From Mytilinidion resinicola (lineage: Eukaryota > Ascomycota > Dothideomycetes > Mytilinidiales > Mytilinidiaceae): a DNA stretch of 64,000 nucleotides. Both the position numbers and the translations under genes were made by a program. Position 1 is the first letter of the stretch; every line of letters begins with the position of its first letter. Shown piece by piece: positions 1-11,293 of the stretch. Under the pieces are notes generated by a model. That model was given only the letters and a program-made list of their open reading frames with translations. It searched no databases and had not been told where the DNA came from. The stretch lies in assembly GCF_010093595.1 (NCBI RefSeq), contig NW_022985439.1, positions 303,271-367,270 of the forward strand, in the 5' to 3' direction.

Positions 1-2464
1 CGAAGCGAAGCAAACAAGCTCCCGCTGTCGGTACGCGGATGAGACTCCGCCACACGGTGGAGCGGGCTGCAGAACTGAGAACAAAGAAAAACGGGACTTA
101 GTCCCAGGATGAAGCTTGTATGCCATGTGCTGTCACCCGGCATGCAGTGACTTGCATATGCATTGTCGTTGCTTTGAGGAGAAGGTTTATCACCCCAGTC
201 CCTGCGTGTTAGAAGTTTATCTTGCAAAGCGTGAAGTCCTATGGGGTGGATCGGGCAAGCTGTGAATGCTAGTGTTGTTCTTGATTTGAAAGTGAATGGT
301 CCCTTCGTCGAGTGTTACACGGCTGTGGATAGGGTCTTGCTGAAGACCCACAGTTGAGGACCTTGGTGAACGAAAGTCTTGCCAGCGCAGGACTCATGCC
401 ATTAGCTAGGCACTTACCTCACCACGCTAGGCGTGAAAAAAGCTGCACACTCATCAAGTGTTCTGTCTCGCATGTACACCTGTCTACCACTGTCCGGGGT
501 GCTTCAACGAGCTTCCACAAAGTCCAAGGCCAAGGGGGTTCTATCTCGTTCAGATTCCTGAAGGTGCATTGAAGCGCCCCAGGCAGTGGCAGACAAGTGT
601 ATGCATGAGACAGCTTGCTGTAGAGCTAGAGTGCCACCTTTTCCATGCCCCGCGTGCTCACATGCTAGTTGCTTCTCCAATTCTGCAATAACGCCGATTA
701 GATAGTGTAACCTATTTGTCACTATATAGCACTAGATGGCATAAGGCTGACACCATCAGCAGGGCAGATCTGGACTCCAACTTCCATACGCTTGTCTTTC
801 GACGCTCCGCCATCTCGATCTGCCTACGCCTCTTGAGCATCCGGCAGTGGCTCCACGCTTGCGGCAGACGGCCGAAGGGGGCTACGTTGGACAGAGCCAG
901 GAGAAGCGAGAGATAGCGCAAGAGGTCCGCACGACGAACGGTTGCGCACTCGCTCTAGGCCGGGAGAAGCTACCAGTTATGCACGTAGCCGACACCGATG
1001 TCTAAGGACATTAGCTCATCTCGTGAGTGGCCTTTGGAGTGTGTTGCGTAGAGAATGATTTTGGCAGTGGGTGCTTGACGATGTTATGTTTGCGTTGGAG
1101 GCAGATGACAGATAATGAGAACTGCCAGCACGTTGAGCTATTTTTTTTCTTGTTTTGACACTGTCCATAAAAGCTCAGCGAGATCAGATAGCAAGTCTGG
1201 AGCTTCCAGCCCAGGCTGTCAATGGCGAGAGATACCTTTCGCACTGGCCAGCTGGCCCACACACCCCGGAGGTACCAGAGGACTGGGACTCGATGAATAA
1301 AGTTCACAGAGAGCGGGTGGAAGGGGAGATGGGGAACCTTCTGCCGTGAGCGAGGCTGGGCCATGGCTCTTCAAACGCAGTTTTGATAACACGGGTCAAT
1401 GACCCTAGCAGGAAGGGTGGTGCAGTCGAGATCTGATTTTATAAAAGCCTAGGTGAGGATGAAGAGAATACACGCTGTTGATGCTCCACACCGAGTTTGT
1501 TAGCTGAGATTCGTCCACTCGTTACTCCAATCCTTTTGCGGGAAATTGCGGTATCTAGGCATTCGAGAGGATTTTGACGCCTATCGCACCTATCACGGCA
1601 TCGAAATAGGATGTTTGTGTCTTATCTAGATCAGTAACATCAACGTCAGCCGGCCATTGCAAGCTTTGTCTCTCCACGGTAAATCTTGGCCCACGAAAGA
1701 TCCACGAGGTGCTGGCAAATTGACAAGTTTTATCAGATACCGTGGCGCGCTTTTGTGCGATCCAAGACTTGTATAGAAAGCTGAAGCTCTTTTGCAGCAG
1801 TGTATCGTCGGGTGCAAATTGTATTGCGGCCTCTGAATCTGCCCAAGCCTGGACTGCTTCATCAGTTGCTCGGAACCCGTAACCAGCAGGATTTGCACGC
1901 GGCAGCTATCCTGACAGCTGCAGCTGTCAGACCGTGCTGTTGGGCCGTTGCCAGAGTTTCGGATTGATGCTGCGGAGCGGTCAAGGTGGTCTCGACGAAT
2001 CGTAGCATCCAGCATCAGCGATACTGTAAACAAGCTGCAAGATCCCCTCAGACAGCTCATAGCTTGCCTTCGACCTCCCTGCATCTGACTACACCGTCTA
2101 CGATACTCCAGCCGACAAGCGGTCAACTGCGCTGGATGGGCCAATAACGATTGCGAAGCTAGTCAGAGCCAGCGGTAAAGCGACTTCGCACTGTCGGAAG
2201 CCATCTCTGCCTAAGTCGGTCTTGATCACGGTACCTTCGCTCGCGGGTCTTGTTCAAAGTCTCAGTCGTCCCTCGGTCTCTTGTCTTACAGCGGAAGCCT
2301 CCGTTCGTTTGCATTCTCGTCAACACAATGCCTTGTCATAATTGCTCAGATCCTCTTGCGTCACTTCTAAATGCGAACCATGTTGTGAGTACTTCCACTG
2401 GAAGTTGAGATGTCGACGAACTTGAACTGACACCAGACTGTGCTAGTGGAACAACATACCTGCT
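1..2464. other. Gene-poor left end
   Basis: I see no convincing protein gene in the first 2.46 kb. The longest open stretch, about 1626-2144 on the minus strand, has no recognisable motif and unbalanced composition, so it is not called. The one structured item is a fold-back repeat at 423-656, listed separately. The last few hundred bases serve as 5' region of the Myb-like gene. A short ATG-started frame at 2328 with a good start context (CAACACAATG) and a GTGAGT 57 nt later could be a uORF or an alternative first exon, but I could not join it to the main frame. Confidence 0.6.
423..656 (+). repeat. Fold-back (MITE-like) repeat, copy A
   Basis: About 234 bp with imperfect terminal inverted repeats of roughly 80 bp. 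The left arm runs from CACGCTAGGCGTGAAAAAAG through TACACCTGTCTACCACTGTC; the right arm ends with the inverse, GCAGTGGCAGACAAGTGTA to GTGCCACCTTTTCCATGCC and GCGTG. The centre of about 60 bp (TTCCACAAAGTCCAAGG onward) is shared with copies C, D and E. There is no coding capacity, which suggests a non-autonomous element. I could not fix a target-site duplication. Confidence 0.75.
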
Positions 2465-3871
2465 ATGCATCATGATGTCTATCACCACCCAGCCCGATCG
2501 AGCTATCACGGACAAGATTTAGATGTATTCACAGCCTCAAATGATGACGTTCAATCGACCAGCGCAACCTTGCAGAGTGAACAATATCATCAGTATCCAG
2601 CAACGGGCCTACCTTCCGTCGAACCAACCAAGCCCTTATGGAATCAGACTCCTATTTGTTGCCCTATCAAGACAGAGGGCTCGACAGAGGGCTCGACAGA
2701 GGACTACTTTGACGGCCGAACTCATGTTGTCGATTGGGACACCTCCAACTTCTTCGACAGACCATTCGATCCGACCATTGCAGCCCGAGACTTTCTTTGC
2801 ATACCTTTCGCCTCAAATTCAAACCGTGATATGCAAGGACTCTCCTCCGCTGCCAGCGCTTGGAACTTCCCCAGTTCACTCAGCGAGCAGTCTGACTGTG
2901 GTCGGTCATTCAGTTCTATCGGCAGCATCGATCAGCCTTCACCGAACAGCACATATCTCAGCGACAGCACATACACCAACACAAACATGTGCATTAGAGG
3001 CAGACACGATATAACGCATTCGCCAGACCCCCGATTCTCTTTGGGAGCTCAATCCCTCAATCACACGGAGTCCTCGCCGCAGCACGAGCTCGGAACACCC
3101 GCAGACCAATCGGGAAACAATGGCGAGATGTCGTACCACTCAAACTTTGGAGACTTGAAACACTGGCAAACTACTCCGGATGGGTTCCAGATACCAGTCA
3201 CCGGTCGGACATCATGGCCGCCAGATGATTGGGATTTGAATGCGTGGGGCCATCCGCAGGCAGCTTCTAGCCAGGCCATCCGTTTGTGGAATGGTAACGG
3301 CATATCGCCAACTGTCTATCGGTCTCAGAGCAATCAGAGGAATGATGCATTACCACTGGGACCATCCGAACAGAACAGCCACTCATCATGTGCGGACTCA
3401 GCTCAGGAGGAGCTTGAAAACATCAACCTTCCGAACTCACGTCGAAAGAGAGAAGACTACTTCCTGGTGACCTCCAAGCGAAAAGGGATGACTTACAAGC
3501 AAATCCGTGAGAAAGGGGGACTTCAAGCTGCAGAATCCACGCTGAGGGGAAGGTTCAGGGCGCTGACGAAAGATAGGAGAGACAGGGTGCGGAAGCCAGT
3601 ATGGACGGACAAAGATGTGAGTGTATCGAAAGATGAAAATTTAAAGATTCAGTTGCTAATGATGCGGCCGCAGATTCAACTTCTTCATCTCGCCGTTCAG
3701 CGGGAGATTGAGGGCCTGGAAGTCGGTGGCTTCGCGAGAGGAGCAAGCCTCCATGCCCTCGAATCGAAAGTGTCCTGGAAGAAGGTGGCTGACTGCATCA
3801 TGGCGAACGGCGGGTCGTACCGCTTCGGCAACGCAACGTGCAAGAAAAAGTGGAAGGAATTGATGCACTAG
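2465..3871 (+). CDS. Myb-like DNA-binding domain protein
   Basis: Likely nuclear transcription regulator of a Pezizomycotina family with a C-terminal Myb/SANT-like region. The unspliced frame is 468 aa. A 57 nt intron at 3617-3673 (GTGAGT donor, TTGCTAAT branch, GCCGCAG acceptor) is well supported because splicing joins WTDKD to IQLLHLAVQ, the usual first helix of the fold; the product is then 449 aa. The first 320 or so residues are Ser/Gln/Asn-rich and look disordered. The conserved part begins near KGMTYKQIREKGG and runs through ESTLRGRFRALTK to the tryptophan-rich end (WKKVADCIM, CKKKWKEL). The intron has no in-frame stop, so retention would insert 19 residues into the first helix. The ATG at 2465 is the first in frame after a stop. 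Confidence 0.75.
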   Translation: MHHDVYHHPARSSYHGQDLDVFTASNDDVQSTSATLQSEQYHQYPATGLPSVEPTKPLWNQTPICCPIKTEGSTEGSTEDYFDGRTHVVDWDTSNFFDRPFDPTIAARDFLCIPFASNSNRDMQGLSSAASAWNFPSSLSEQSDCGRSFSSIGSIDQPSPNSTYLSDSTYTNTNMCIRGRHDITHSPDPRFSLGAQSLNHTESSPQHELGTPADQSGNNGEMSYHSNFGDLKHWQTTPDGFQIPVTGRTSWPPDDWDLNAWGHPQAASSQAIRLWNGNGISPTVYRSQSNQRNDALPLGPSEQNSHSSCADSAQEELENINLPNSRRKREDYFLVTSKRKGMTYKQIREKGGLQAAESTLRGRFRALTKDRRDRVRKPVWTDKDVSVSKDENLKIQLLMMRPQIQLLHLAVQREIEGLEVGGFARGASLHALESKVSWKKVADCIMANGGSYRFGNATCKKKWKELMH

Positions 3872-4448
3872 GTAGGCTTGGGCTGTGTTTGAGTGAATTG
3901 GCAGTATTGGGTAATTCTGTACAGTGGTACGATAGTCATTGCGAGCGCTGGATTAATGGGCATACAAGGGGGTTCGATTTGTGCAGCGTTCACTGGTACT
4001 CGTTGCATCACACAGTCTAGATAGACACACTAGGTAGCAAGCAAGGCATTGAATGCCTTCCAATGAGATAATATGGACAATCGTGAAAGTTTGTAGGAGC
4101 TTGACGTCTGAACAAACTTGGGATCTTCACCAAGCCCCCACCATCCCTCCACGCGGGGCATGGAAAAGGTGGCACTCTAATTCTAGAACAAGCTGTCTTG
4201 TGTACGCCTGTCTGCCACTGCTTGGGTTGCCCCAATGCAATTTTAGAAACCTGAACAAGATAGAAGCTCTTCAGCTTGGGCTATGTGGAAGCTTGTTGAA
4301 GCACTTCTAGCACTGGCAGACAGGTGTACGCCCGGGCAGAGTGCTTGATGAGTGTGCCACTTCTTTCACGCCCAGCGGCACACCAAGCATCTCCGTCGCT
4401 CATCACGTCACTGCCAACAACCTCAGTTGCTCGCCCAAACTCCCCAAA
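3872..4448. other. Intergenic region holding fold-back copy B
   Basis: This is the 3' region of the Myb-like gene and the promoter of the Ap4A phosphorylase gene. Apart from the fold-back element at 4150-4378, which ends only about 70 bp before the next start codon, I see no gene. Confidence 0.6.
4150..4378 (-). repeat. Fold-back (MITE-like) repeat, copy B (inverted)
   Basis: About 229 bp and inverted relative to copies A, C, D and E: it starts with the arm that ends the others (CACGCGGGGCATGGAAAAGG, then GTGGCACTCTAATTCTAG) and finishes with GTGTGCCACTTCTTTCACGC. The arms pair over about 80 bp. It lies immediately upstream of the Ap4A phosphorylase gene and may carry part of its promoter. 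Confidence 0.75.
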
Positions 4449-5590
4449 ATGCTGCTCGGCCTCTCAGAACCGCTCCCACATCTTGTGAACACAAAATTCA
4501 ACGTCGCAAAGGCCGCCCAGCACCTGCTCTTCTCCTCTACCGAGCTTGCCGTCGTCCGTACGACAACGGACGTGCCGGTGAGCAAGCTGCTCCCTTTGCC
4601 GCGCCAGGTCTATCCCTGTGTTAACCTCCTCAAAGTTTCAGCTGCGGTATTGCCCAGCTCTCGCCAAAAAACCTACAGCCTCGGAGGATGACGCGCCTCG
4701 CGAGAAGAAAGACCCGTTCGACAACCCCTCCCCCGATCTCTGGATAGCCGATATACCTGCCGCCAATCCAACGCACCTCCTTGTTCTAAACAAATTCCCC
4801 GTGATCGTGAATCACTTCATACTCGCTACGAAAGAGAACAAGCCGCAGACGCATATGCTGGAAGAGGGCGATCTTGACGCGACATATGCTTGTCTGAAGG
4901 CATGGGAGCAGGAGCATTCAGTCCAGAAATCGCAGGGATTATTTGCGTTCTTCAACTCGGGAGAGCATAGTGGAGCGAGCCAACCGCACCGACATCTCCA
5001 GTTCCTCCCCGTCGAGAGCATGAGGAATGGTGAGGCGTCGGCGGGATGGGACCCTCTCATCGACATAATTGCGTCAAGCCCAGATTCGTCGCAAACGAGT
5101 GAGCAAGTCGCTAAACGTGGTGTAACAATGCACTAATAAGACTACAAAAGGTAGCGATTCCTTTTGGCAACATCCAAAACTACCCTTCGCCCATTTCGTT
5201 TCCTCAATACCTCCTACCCCTACAACCTCTCAGCTCTTCCAAACCTATAAAGCCCTCTACAATGCCGCAGCGACATCTGTACAAGACTACAAGCAAGCTT
5301 ACCCGTGGATTGATCTCACGCTACATGCGACTGAGGACGGTTCGCTTCCCATTAGCTACAATCTGGCCATGACAACGACGGCGATGGCCATATTACCTCG
5401 AAGGAACGAAGGTAGCATGCTGCGAAAAGATGACGGGTCAGAAATCGGCTTTGTCGCTTTGAATGGGACGGCGCTTGCCGGTACTCTCATGGTCAAGTAT
5501 CAGGAAGAATGGGATATGCTGAAGTCGCGGCCGGAGAAGCTAGACCAGGTCTTGGAAGCTATTGGGTTGTCGCATAATCCTAGCATCTGA
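4449..5590 (+). CDS. APA2: Ap4A phosphorylase (ATP adenylyltransferase), APA1/APA2 type
   Basis: Degrades diadenosine tetraphosphate with phosphate to ATP and ADP; a HIT-superfamily enzyme of fungi. Exons 4449-4577, 4636-5098 and 5151-5590 give 343 aa (yeast Apa1 is 321 aa). The catalytic histidine motif is plain in SGASQPHRHLQFLPV, with HRHLQ at about residues 161-165. Upstream are FQLRYCPAL and the substrate-pocket stretch HLLVLNKFPV; the C-terminal domain holds SYNLAMTTTAMAILPRR. Intron 1 (4578-4635) has a GTGAGC donor and a TTAAC branch; intron 2 (5099-5150) has GTGAGC and CTAAT. The start ATG has an A at -3. APA1 and APA2 paralogues cannot be told apart here, so the symbol stands for the family. 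Confidence 0.9.
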
Positions 5591-6932
5591 ATCTATGGAC
5601 ACGGCCCGAAGCTATAATCGCAATTACTGATCATGATGATACCATGAGCGGTAGGTTGTAGACCTGATCTGCCTCCTTAGACGAAACCAAAGAAACTTCG
5701 TTCACCTAAAACAACATCAGGTTACAACGCCTAATTTTCATGGGAACATTCTTGAACGGAAACGATTCGATGGATGTCTTATGATGGCTCAAGACAATGC
5801 AACCCTAGTTCGAGCGTCGCTAAGCCTCGAAATCGGTCACGTGGATACTCCGATTCGGGTCACGGTGGGTCGAATGTAAGATGAATGAGCTTGGGCGTCT
5901 TAGCTTGTTGCATAAGGCTCCTATCATCTCCTTATTCTCCGATCTCTCAAATTATTTATGAGTGGCACGTTGATATCGGAATTGCCTTCAGACTCTGGTA
6001 CAATTTCTTGGCGTCTCATCCAACCTTACGTTAGGTCAAATCCGCACCGAAACCGTTAAATCTTAGAGGACTCATGGACTTGTACAAATTCTTTCCTTGA
6101 GTCCGTATAGTCTATTTCCTTTCCTGCTAGGGTCGTGAGCCTGTAGGATTCTCTGCTCTGGCGACTTTCGCATTCCTGCGGTACTTCTCTAAATTTGAGG
6201 CTACGACCTTTCTGAGCAGCATTAAACACATGCAAAAATATTAGATCATACAGCGTGTAGAACACAGCGCCAATTCCATACATCAACTTTGCGCTTATCT
6301 TTATCTATATATATCGCTTCTTGTTCACGCCGCATGCACGCTCAGCCCCATCCTGAAACCCGGGCACTCAACCTAGCCGCCCCCAAATACCTTAACGCCA
6401 TGACGTTTCAAACTTTCCCTTGCCGCAACCAAGCCCCGCAGAGCGACTAAAGAACGAGGCGGCGAGCATCATCCCTACAAAACAAATGGATGTGAGTAGT
6501 CCATCGCGAGGCGCCTAGGCAGCAGTAGGCAGTAAAAGCTTAGCACAACTTGTAGAACTGAACTATCGTGCCACAAGGAAGGTGGAGCGGAGTTTGGGCG
6601 AGGATGGAGGATTGGGAGATAAAGATGGCTGTGCCGTCTTGTGCGGTAGTGGTATATCTGGCGTGTCTCTTCTCTTGAAACTTGTCTTATATTCCATTCT
6701 TCAACATCTCAGCATCCTCGCCTAAATCTTGCTCTTCCTTCTCACCTCTTCTCAAGTTAGCTCATGCGTGAAGCACTTCTTGAGCTTCTGCATCCGTACA
6801 ATATAATCTAGCTCTCCTCATCGCTCTCCTGCAACATCAACCTCATCACTCCTCTACAATAGCGACCTCATCACTCTCCAACGACAAGCATACCCACACC
6901 CGTACCAGCCAACTCTAGCACCAACCGCCACT
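5591..6932. other. Intergenic, no supported gene
   Basis: This is 1.34 kb between the Ap4A phosphorylase and MARVEL genes. A 76-codon minus-strand frame at 6056-6286 begins with a hydrophobic stretch but has no recognised motif and no splice partner, so it is not called. The right part, about 6660-6930, is rich in pyrimidine tracts (CTC, TCTTC), as in many fungal promoters and leaders, and belongs to the MARVEL gene. Confidence 0.5.
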
Positions 6933-7634
6933 ATGATCATTGCAATCATTCTCCGCGCTGTTCAGGTACACCCTCTCCATACTCCACACAGCTGTTCACA
7001 TAGTTGACTATCACCAGTTCATCTTCGCAGTCGTCGTCCTCGGCCTCTCCGTTGCCCTGGTCAAAGACCAAGATATCGGCAGCTCCCCAGCCACAATCAA
7101 CTACAACGCCTTCTGCGGCGGCTTCGGCATGCTCGTCGCCATCCTCGGCATCTCCGCCATCTGGGTCGAAGCTCTAGGTGGCCTCGTCATGGCCGCCGTC
7201 GACGGACTCGCAAGTATCTTTTTCCTCGCCGGAGCCCTGGTACGTATTCTTTCCGCTTCACAGCTTCACAGCTTCAGCTTCATCATACATCTACATACAC
7301 CAGCTTTGCCGCTATCCGAGGCACCCTAACTACTAGCCCGCTAACGCTATCTCAGGCCGTCGTCATCACCCTCCGCGGCATCTCCTGCACCGCCAAAACC
7401 GACTCCAACTGGAACAAGATGCTCGACAGCGCGCTGCTGAACGGCGGCTGTGTGCATGTTAGAGGTGCGGGCACTCTCTGCGGCGCGGATTTTGGGCAGG
7501 CGAGCCAGCGCTGCAAGAAGAATGAGGCGGATGCCGCGTTTGAGTTTATGAGCTTTGCATTGTGTGCGGGTTGTGCGGTGCTGAGTGTCTTGGCGATGAA
7601 GCGGGGGAGTGGGACGAAGGGTGCGCTGGTTTAG
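6933..7634 (+). CDS. MARVEL-domain membrane protein (Nce102-like)
   Basis: Small four-helix membrane protein of the MARVEL family; fungal relatives such as Nce102 organise plasma-membrane eisosome domains or function in non-classical export. Exons 6933-6965, 7018-7239 and 7356-7634 give 177 aa. The 11-residue first exon (MIIAIILRAVQ) joins straight to FIFAVVVLGLS, which makes one helix and supports the short exon. Further hydrophobic segments are GMLVAILGISAIWV, LVMAAVDGLASIFFLAGAL and the C-terminal FMSFALCAGCAVLSVLA. Intron 2 (7240-7355) has a GTACGT donor and a GCTAACG branch. Two cysteines (CTAKTDSNW and GAGTLC) fit the usual extracellular loop. The short basic C-terminus ends GSGTKGALV. 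Confidence 0.8.
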
Positions 7635-8219
7635 AGAAGTTGGTATTACTGCTGGAGGGACTCTGGTATATCATTAAGAATTTGCAAAGAGGCCGGATTA
7701 GGCGGGTTTGATGGCGATTTGGGATATTTCAGATGAAGTTGGTTAGGGTTGGAAAGGGGGAGGTTTAGATATCTCTTGCTCCGAGAAGGGGAGGTTTTTT
7801 TTAGGAGGCGCTGGGTTCTCCAAGCGTGGCTTTCCCGCGATAAATGCTCCTGGGCAAATGATATCACACGAGGCGTGTCTCAGCAGAGTAGGGTGGGGGA
7901 TCATAGATCCGAATTATTAGTTCTAATGACTTGAAGGGATTTTGTGTGCACCGGTTTGACGATGTGTGAGGTGCTCCAACAAACTTTCAGAAATACAACC
8001 AAGAGATAAATTCATCAGCTTGGATGATCGGTGGAGTAGCTAGGCCACCTCAGACAGTCGCAGAGGCGTACTACTTGCATGCAAAGACTGGATCCGTGCA
8101 GCATCACTCCAGACTCATATCAGTATATCACGGAACCACAAGCAAGACAGAAGGTGTATGCAGATCTATTCACTTTTAAACTCCGCCAATGAATGCGAGT
8201 CAAACATCCCAGCTCCGTC
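7635..8219. other. Intergenic between convergent genes
   Basis: Shared 3' region of the MARVEL and DAHP synthase genes. No gene is seen. At about 8044-8095 there is a short stretch (CCACCTCAGACAGTCGCA, later GCATGCAAAG) resembling motifs in the tandem repeats at 31.8-32.1 kb. Confidence 0.5.
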
Positions 8220-9778
8220 TCACAGCTCACCCATCTCAACAACCTCGCCACGATAGTGTCCAGCAACCAGGAACGCTAATTCGAGAGCTTGCTTCTCATT
8301 AAGTCGAGGATCACAGTACGTTGTGTAGTTCAGACTCAGGTCCTCCTCGTTCAGGCCTTCACTCCCACCTACACATTCCGTGACCGCATCGCCCGTCAGC
8401 TCTAGATGCATGCCCCCGAGGAAGGAACCGTGCTGTTGGTGGATCTTCAGCGCGGAGGAGAGCTCAGAGAAGATGCTGCTGAAGTGGCGGGTTTTGATGC
8501 CGGTGGGGGTGCTGCGGGTGTTGCTGGGAGAAAGTTAGCTTATATCCGATCATAGTGACCATGATATAATTTAGAAGGAAAGGAAAAGCCACGGACCCAT
8601 GCATGGGATCACACTGCCAAACAACCACATGCCCGCTTGCCTTCACCGCCTCAATATGCGGCCCAAGCATGCTCTCCACCTTATCTTCCCCGTACCGCGT
8701 AATAAGCGTGATCTTCCCCACCTCCTTCCGCGGATTCACGATATCGAGCAGCTGAACCAGCTCCTCATTCTTCATAGACGGGCCCACCTTGATACCGATC
8801 GGGTTCTCCAGCCCACGGAAGTACTCCACATGCGCGCCGTCTATCTGCCGCGTCCGGTCGCCTATCCACAGGAAGTGGGCGGAGGTATTGTACCAGCCTT
8901 TCCTATCCGCCGACGTGATCGCAGAGTCGTAGTTCGCTGGATGCCGTAAACGTCGCGTAAGACACTGCTCGTACTCCAGCACCAAGCCCTCGTGGCTCGT
9001 GTACAGATCGACCGTCTGAAGCTGTCCCGCCGTATCTGCGCCAACGGTGCGCATGAAGCGGAGAGAATCTGAGATGCTCGCCACGATGCGCTGGTACTTC
9101 GACTGCAGCGATTTGTCGCGGACGTGTCCGAGGCCCCAGTCCATCGGGTTATGCAAATCCGCAACGCCGCTTGAGAGCTGCGCGCGCGTATAGTTGAGCG
9201 TCGTCGCGGAGTGGAAGTACGCACTGACGAGTCTCTCCGGGTTCGGGGTGCGGTCAGCGATGTCGAAGCCGTTCAAGATGTCGCCGCGGAAGCTGGGCAT
9301 TTGCACGCCATCGATGGTTTCCATGGGGCTGGACCGTGGTTTGGCGTATTGGCCGGCCATTCGGGCTATGCGGACGACGGGCTTGTTGGCGCCCCAGATG
9401 AGGACTAAACTCATCTGGAGGAGGAGCTTGATCTTGGAATCGATGGGGTCGTCAGAGCAGTAGGAGAATAGTTCGGCGCAGTCGCCACCTTGGAGAAGGA
9501 AGGCTCTCCCCAGAGCAGCATCGCGGAGACTCTTTTTGAGTTTGATGATTTCAGTTGGTGTGACGATTGGGGGGAGGTTTTCAAGTTTCGTCAGGGCGGC
9601 TGTAAGTGCGGATGCTGAATCATATGTGACATCTTGCTTTATTGGCTTCGTTCTCCAGGCTATTGATCGAGTTAGATAGGTTCTTGGTGTGGTCTTGGAT
9701 GAGAGAACGGAGTTCCTCACATGACGGTGTCCACTCAGTTTTTGAAGGAGCTGAGATGCCAGCCCCATCATACGCCAT
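8220..9778 (-). CDS. Class II 3-deoxy-7-phosphoheptulonate (DAHP) synthase
   Basis: First enzyme of the shikimate pathway: condenses phosphoenolpyruvate with erythrose 4-phosphate. This is the plant/AroAII type, as in filamentous fungi, unrelated in sequence to yeast Aro3/Aro4. Exons on the minus strand are 9778-9721, 9659-8597 and 8523-8220, giving 474 aa. Splicing the first intron produces WTPSSWRTKPIKQDVTYD, the expected N-terminal motif, which fixes the start at MAYDGAG. Other class II signatures are LLQGGDCAELF, KPVVRIARMAGQYAKPR, CDPMHGN across intron 2, GGMHLELTG and CDPRLNEKQALELAF. The metal-binding Cys, His, Glu and Asp sites all appear present. Length matches the family. Confidence 0.92.
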
Positions 9779-10396
9779 TGCTAACTGTTTTATGAAAGCA
9801 GCAAAAATAACGAATGATCGATGAATGTCAGATCGCGTCAGGGGCTTGCAGGTGATCCTTAAATACTCGTTAGACTCTACTCTGACGTTCGCCAAAGAAA
9901 ATTGTCTTTCGTCTTGCACACCTTGAGAAATATAGAGTAGAAAGACAAAGAAATCGGACATCAGACAACGCAAAGGACAAGTACTTGATGTCTACCAATT
10001 GAGAGAATAGCACTTACCCAGTCCTACAAGGTCCTTAATGAGAAGGGCAGATTCAATGTTCCAATGAGTCACCTCAATTCTTAAATAGATGAAAAGACTC
10101 CCAAAATAACAGATATGAATACAGTAAACCCCACGGATTATCTCAACGGTATTCGCACCCTTATTGCAGTTTTCAAAGCGAGTCGCAGTGACGACCACGT
10201 TGATGTAAAACTCCAAAGCATCCCAGCCACAAAAACACAATTATCTGGGGAACCGCCCCACTGTGAATATTGCGCCAATCACCTCTGCCGCTCCCACACC
10301 TCCCATTCCACCTCCAAATCACCCTCAACCTCCCCCCGGCCCCCGGCCACCAGACCCCATTATCCTCCTTCCTCACAACCCCCCCAATTCCCCAAA
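9779..10396. other. Divergent promoter region, DAHP synthase and HYPK-like genes
   Basis: The 618 bp separate two divergently transcribed start codons. The right half (10280-10396) is strongly C-rich (CCCCC and CTCC runs) up to the HYPK-like ATG and reads open without stops into that gene, so the upstream open frame is taken as untranslated leader. No separate gene is supported. Confidence 0.5.
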
Positions 10397-10858
10397 ATGG
10401 CCGAGCCCCAACCCCCCGACGTCCACGAAGGCGCTTCCACCCCACCCCCACCGACCGGCACGGCCGAAGACCGCAAAGCCGCAGCCGCGCTCTCTTCTCT
10501 AGACACGCACGATGACGACGGCAGCAGCCCGAAGGCGAACACCGATGCCGCGGCGCTGGGGGAGGCGATGAAGAATCTGGGTGTGGGCGAGAAGGCGGAG
10601 ACGGTGAAGAAGGTGGAGGAGGCGCCGAAGAAGGCGGTTAAGGTGGATGCGGTGGATGTGGGATTGTTGGTGAGTTAAACCCGTATGGAGAAGGATGAGG
10701 AGGATGGTGGAGATGGGGAAGAGAGGGCATATGCTAATGTGTGGTGTTCACAGGTTGAGCAATTGGAGTTGAGCAGGGCGAAGGCGACGGAGCTGCTGAA
10801 GGCGCATGAGGGGGATGCGGTGAAGGCGATGACGGCGTTTGTGACGGCGTCTGCATAG
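10397..10858 (+). CDS. HYPK-like protein with NAC-alpha/UBA-type C-terminus
   Basis: Relative of huntingtin-interacting protein K, a small ribosome-associated partner of the NatA N-terminal acetyltransferase. Exons 10397-10669 and 10754-10858 give 125 aa; the intron (10670-10753) has a GTGAGT donor and a TTCACAG acceptor. The N-terminal half is low complexity (Pro, Asp, Ala), followed by a charged helix (AEDRKAAAALSSL, ALGEAMKNLGVGEKAETVKK). The diagnostic part is the C-terminal UBA-like helix bundle VDVGLL-VEQLELSRAKATELL, HEGDAVKAMTAFV, which spans the splice junction. The ATG was chosen for its AAAATGG context and because family members begin near here. Confidence 0.8.
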
Positions 10859-11293
10859 TCGATGGAACGAGCCGGGGATGGAATACATATTGTAGAATTG
10901 TTCAGCATTGCGATGGCGTTTGGCATTGGAAAAAATTAGATGAGGCACCTCTGAAGGCTGCATGAGGGTGGAACTAGGACGCCTCAGCTCATGCCTGATT
11001 TGCGTGTCCAGATACTTGATATCGAAATGCGATGTCCAGATGTAGCTTGACGGACCTCTAACATTAGCAAGAGTGAAATCCATACACCTTATCTTAGGTC
11101 TGAACCCTATCTGAAGTATCGAAGGTGCGGCTTTAGATGTACTCAGGGCTTGCTATCTGACATGAATATCTATTTGAACATATTATATACGTGAATATAA
11201 CGCACTTCATGTCGAATGTTGCTATCAGAGACTTCAAGTCCCAGGTCTAATATGCACCCCATAAGTCTAATCCCCAAATCCACCCCTCATCCT
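10859..11293. other. Intergenic between convergent genes
   Basis: Shared 3' region of the HYPK-like and fasciclin genes. It includes AT-rich stretches near 11160-11200 (TATTATATACG). No gene or repeat is recognised. Confidence 0.5.

Noticed and set aside
1626..2144. 172-codon open frame on the minus strand
   Set aside because: No domain, odd composition, no splice partner and no conserved-looking segment; random open frames of this size are expected.
6056..6286. 76-codon minus-strand frame with a hydrophobic start
   Set aside because: Too short and without homologous features; could be chance. Kept only as a note in the intergenic entry.
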